A stretch of 64,000 nt of DNA. It comes from Saprospiraceae bacterium (GTDB lineage Bacteria; Bacteroidota; Bacteroidia; Chitinophagales; Saprospiraceae). Of this stretch, positions 63,201 to 64,000 are shown one piece after another. The DNA is taken from the NCBI GenBank assembly GCA_022448945.1, contig JAKVCV010000004.1, positions 1 through 64,000 on the forward strand, read 5' to 3'. The position numbers and the translations under genes are program-made. How positions within the stretch are numbered: position 1 is the stretch's first letter; every line of letters begins with the position of its first letter. A model generated the notes under the pieces. That model saw only the letters and a list, made by a program, of their open reading frames with translations, made no database searches and was not told the DNA's origin.

Positions 63201-64000
63201 GGGTTGTACAGATTCTATTGATCATATATTAATGATAGATTCACTACCTGTTTTGACATTTGCCGGGTTGAATATACCTGTTACTGGAACACCTGATACG
63301 TTTATTTATTGCGAAACTGATCCAGATCCGCCCTTGATAATACCTGCTCCATTAGGTGTATTCTGGACATTAAATTTTAATGCGCAGGATATTGTAGGTG
63401 TACCATTTCAGTTGAGGCCTGATACGCTTGCTGTAACTGGAACCTATATGAATTATCCTTTGGATTACTACTATGTAGGACAGCAATATGCGGATGGTGG
63501 TGTTTGTGCGGATTCGCTTTCAGCGATCATTCAAATACGTCCTGCTCCGGTTCTGAACTGGTTAGATACGCCTTCATATTTTTGTATGATAGACAGCCTT
63601 GAGCGTATACCAATTTCAGCAACTCCTTATGGCGGCGTTTTAACAGACCAAACATTTGGTGTAACGGCAGGGATCGTAGCAGATTCATTATTTGTGCCAT
63701 CTGCACAACCTGGTAAACGTGACCTGGTTTATTATTATTTCGATCAGGGTACGGGTTGTGACGATACGATTCAACAAAGAATTTATGTATACACTAAGCC
63801 AAAGATCAATTTTGATATCAATGGTGGCTGCTCGGGTTCAGTTGTTGAGTTCACCGCTACAACAGCACCATTTGGAATGACCTATAACTCCGTAGCCATA
63901 GATAGTTTCACACAGGTGATATGGGATTTTGGAGATGGCGTTATCGATACGATCACCCATTTGCCCGACACCTTGGTTATCCCTGTTGATACGCATACCT
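57286..64000 (+). CDS. Giant exported Ig/PKD-repeat surface protein (3' end outside the window)
   Basis: 2238 codons are open from ATG 57286 to the window edge, in one frame without a stop. Signal peptide (LLKVLFVVCCFLFVDFADAQ, about 1-25). Residues 40-830 contain about nine Ig-like units of 80-105 residues, most with a CxxC-(x)-Y-x-W core: Cys66, 148, 254, 432, 515, 604, 686 and 775 begin the motif, and a unit near 350 keeps YQW without the cysteines. From about residue 1040 come longer units with a PAGG-F motif (near 1051, 1388). The visible end is a PKD domain with WDFGDG at 2213-2218. A giant T9SS-exported adhesin or gliding-type protein is likely; the sorting domain lies beyond the window. 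The base composition is visibly richer in G+C than neighbouring genes. Confidence 0.85.
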   Translation, partial: MMIQFLLKVLFVVCCFLFVDFADAQAPCSTQPPIEARTVYDDPLTQTNILCNNSILTLMTTNLTDCPNCTFLWSDGTTGQYAFVAVPGVYSVTVTDNAPGGCVGVSSDLTITAANLPAPTIAGDSFNVCWDYAGNVISLASLEVSNPCPTCSYLWYNLGGPVLSTFNDTLAPDLSIFFPNLAFTSNDAIIYLAYNFNNPISDDYYVQVTDSLTGCQMNSEVIEVETRIVNKPPLLSTSSIICDSNIAVLSTIDCQGCSYEWYFEDALIFGADTSFLDVDTIGEYKTFVTYENGCSMISDSIIIDSLVFTPLIRATMPSVVPVTYTSGVSYLCLGSTVELSMDSVFTVPPPWTYQWSRNGIDIPGATGFNYSASSAGLYRVFVIDENGCSNFSNTIQVISSTNGSGPAINATTLLLCGAGDTSTLSTTLYTDCNYTWKSELELTLSPPTLANNVYGVSGNGAGGYFVEVEDTLSGCTYASEIVLLKDTIYPAPSISTNSITVCSSTPIVFNSSILCAGCDYNFIQTLNETGITDTIPSVQSNYQTDSSGLYQLYITYSNGCVSQTSNTVQATFSTVNAVIQSPTLSSICNGQTVDITALPDSASCFNCSYVFLRDGVAMQPTAGLPEDQQRLSIGGDYQVVVSNNDGCADTSSIEVFQDITLATSISTSAKLICGPGSSVTMDVDTCTSCTYQWYNGSGASASSIGGATTNSHTISSYGAEGTYSITVTNSGCQVTDSIFIDRTAQPLEIHITIDSTVNSFPTICNGSSVYLEDTCQGCISGNQYQYQWFFDNDTIVGASFESFQVDSAGDYYVSIVDTNNCVAQSNSVTIQEFTSVPGFDLDFSGLGVAIPITYGTFSMNDHLSPPSVHSIGTFTSQTAGAAIAADSITASVAGSGYHFITYSYIESNANGSCSFSDTDTLEILGAVDMDIVNMEPLAPAFEACLQDTLQVFITNFTFEPDSVIFVAGGGNTITVPIISSAPFTTFAGVFSGDFFVVVPDGARTGKLTVTDGTSMFESENFFLVQNPSVTIDLISTTQPICSDLDTAVFSGLPAGGYFSAHYPGLDTSSNPELMSSDFLLLDSVAGYVSGVQNVVMMYHYTPGYTGVANSCPQIQDSITVEVRNAELDSVVYTPIAHCQVSEALSNLTFTPYPVSAKDFGNSYSGTYVIANTLLPSTIDTSGAYSGYEAITYEINNSGCTNSSEDSLEIWPTPAILDSIPDYLCSDGDTVFINRNADSLYVTYRGQVIFSDILYTYSQTVNASIGAPLDLHYVLYTESYNLMEVSSSNGGLDSIDFIPQDESYYFVASNVTGSSTTLSFTFKYERIANYFETPLNGSTALMSTDTVSYTIAQVSKNIIIENPSTVGINPAILADTIFCPVNENILFLGQPAGGAYFVNGNPLSNNIFNPYNFAMDSSYQLTYVYTGQACQDSASTGIYLPDSFEIDVLPNNGTGNYCITSPDDSILFQVLPPNPLHPIDSSSATFFIGGIQSSVVFAPSQMGLPADHNVRYLVYDIYGCASESSDTFSVFPIPDLEMTQLNPTYCLNEDTTQLHLYQRETIPPQTLNELTYTGIGYIQSDTATLTGAGILNSSGGSLTNPDLPYFSPFIAGVGSHDLSYVYVDSNLCADSINVTVEIIPLPEVSLSTTGGALLEEFYCENDVVELFGTPVSTTVGKFGYGSDSLDLNGLPLANFNVPRSLDTTTNPVTFRPFIDGVFPGILQEVLYYYYEDNNGCRDTAFVLVNIRNFTTDPEITNLPDTTCASDVEITVSGLPSATSVPTLSLAAFGWFTTDYSTAFYPLDSSVTFTDQTTFYPDSAGVEYAGRNVVLTFNYTDTSRSCYNFVTDTVYINALPYLTLSTSSDQQNLQVPGSLILAPADTNDFYHYCETNLPVPIHVFDSTGIYPQTLFQPGGSIYFYAPTHLTSPVPGSYSLSKGIDSVLNQTTGDIDIRYDFDKAGPGLDTIRYTYTNAAGCTDSIDHILMIDSLPVLTFAGLNIPVTGTPDTFIYCETDPDPPLIIPAPLGVFWTLNFNAQDIVGVPFQLRPDTLAVTGTYMNYPLDYYYVGQQYADGGVCADSLSAIIQIRPAPVLNWLDTPSYFCMIDSLERIPISATPYGGVLTDQTFGVTAGIVADSLFVPSAQPGKRDLVYYYFDQGTGCDDTIQQRIYVYTKPKINFDINGGCSGSVVEFTATTAPFGMTYNSVAIDSFTQVIWDFGDGVIDTITHLPDTLVIPVDTHT

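Noticed and set aside
58392-63880. Several short ORFs on both strands inside the giant gene
   Set aside because: The plus frame from 57286 is open throughout with coherent repeat structure; these are shadows.
1-64000. tRNA, rRNA, CRISPR, insertion sequence or prophage
   Set aside because: I saw no T-arm-like conserved tRNA pattern in intergenic DNA, no rRNA-like blocks, no regularly spaced direct repeats, and no transposase or integrase. A covariance search (tRNAscan-SE) would be decisive for tRNAs.

Overview
The window is a low-G+C (about one third by eye), gene-dense chromosomal segment from a member of the Bacteroidota. The evidence is several secreted proteins with type IX secretion (T9SS) C-terminal sorting domains (13208-14395, 16021-18210, 39915-40907), families largely confined to the phylum (DUF5606 at 24810, DUF6089 at 49702, the TsaD-TamB neighbourhood at 5083-11602), lack of obvious Shine-Dalgarno sequences, and lipoproteins with short cysteine lipoboxes. 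I cannot place it below phylum; a free-living or host-associated marine gliding-type lineage would fit. I found no rRNA, tRNA, CRISPR array, prophage or insertion sequence.

Layout. 103-6087 (minus): the fused B12 enzyme IcmF, a pentapeptide-repeat protein, a DEDDh exonuclease and TsaD. 6431-11602 (plus): TamB. 11880-12773 (minus): a stand-alone class II synthetase-like catalytic core, followed by a structured 3' region and terminator. 13208-19889: two T9SS-exported propeller-type proteins, a PyrE-PyrF fusion that resembles animal UMP synthase, and a helical hypothetical protein. 19963-24521 (minus): ValRS and AspRS. 24810-34024: DUF5606, two OmpA-like lipoproteins (one degenerate), RecQ, a putative lipoprotein, RecD2 and a tightly coupled membrane-anchored protein. 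34071-39695 (minus): a sigma-54-type response regulator lacking its DNA-binding domain, a CoA-binding protein, a symporter resembling the animal choline transporter CHT1, and HtpG. 39915-46405: secreted protein, lipoproteins, methyltransferase, small membrane protein, FKBP-like and TPR lipoproteins, and a long-chain acyl-CoA dehydrogenase. 46603-51466 (plus): a three-gene exported cassette of TPR-CHAT protease-like protein, outer-membrane barrel and sphingomyelinase-C-like phosphodiesterase. 51562-56920: LptB, alanine dehydrogenase, guanylate kinase, ApaG, a LutA-like Fe-S protein and a DUF3137-like gene broken at a run of ten A. 57286 to the window end: the first 2,238 codons of a giant exported repeat protein.

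How the genes fit together. Much of the window is housekeeping: translation (ValRS, AspRS, TsaD), nucleotides (UMP synthase, guanylate kinase), DNA repair helicases, and envelope biogenesis (TamB, LptB, OmpA lipoproteins). The accessory interest lies in surface and exported functions: T9SS cargo, the CHAT/barrel/sphingomyelinase cassette and the giant adhesin-like protein. Two genes, the UMP synthase and the choline-transporter-like symporter, look closer to animal proteins than to the usual bacterial versions. The best candidates for something undescribed are the 46603-51466 cassette, the CxxC-Y-W repeat array in the giant protein, and the A10 frameshift gene.
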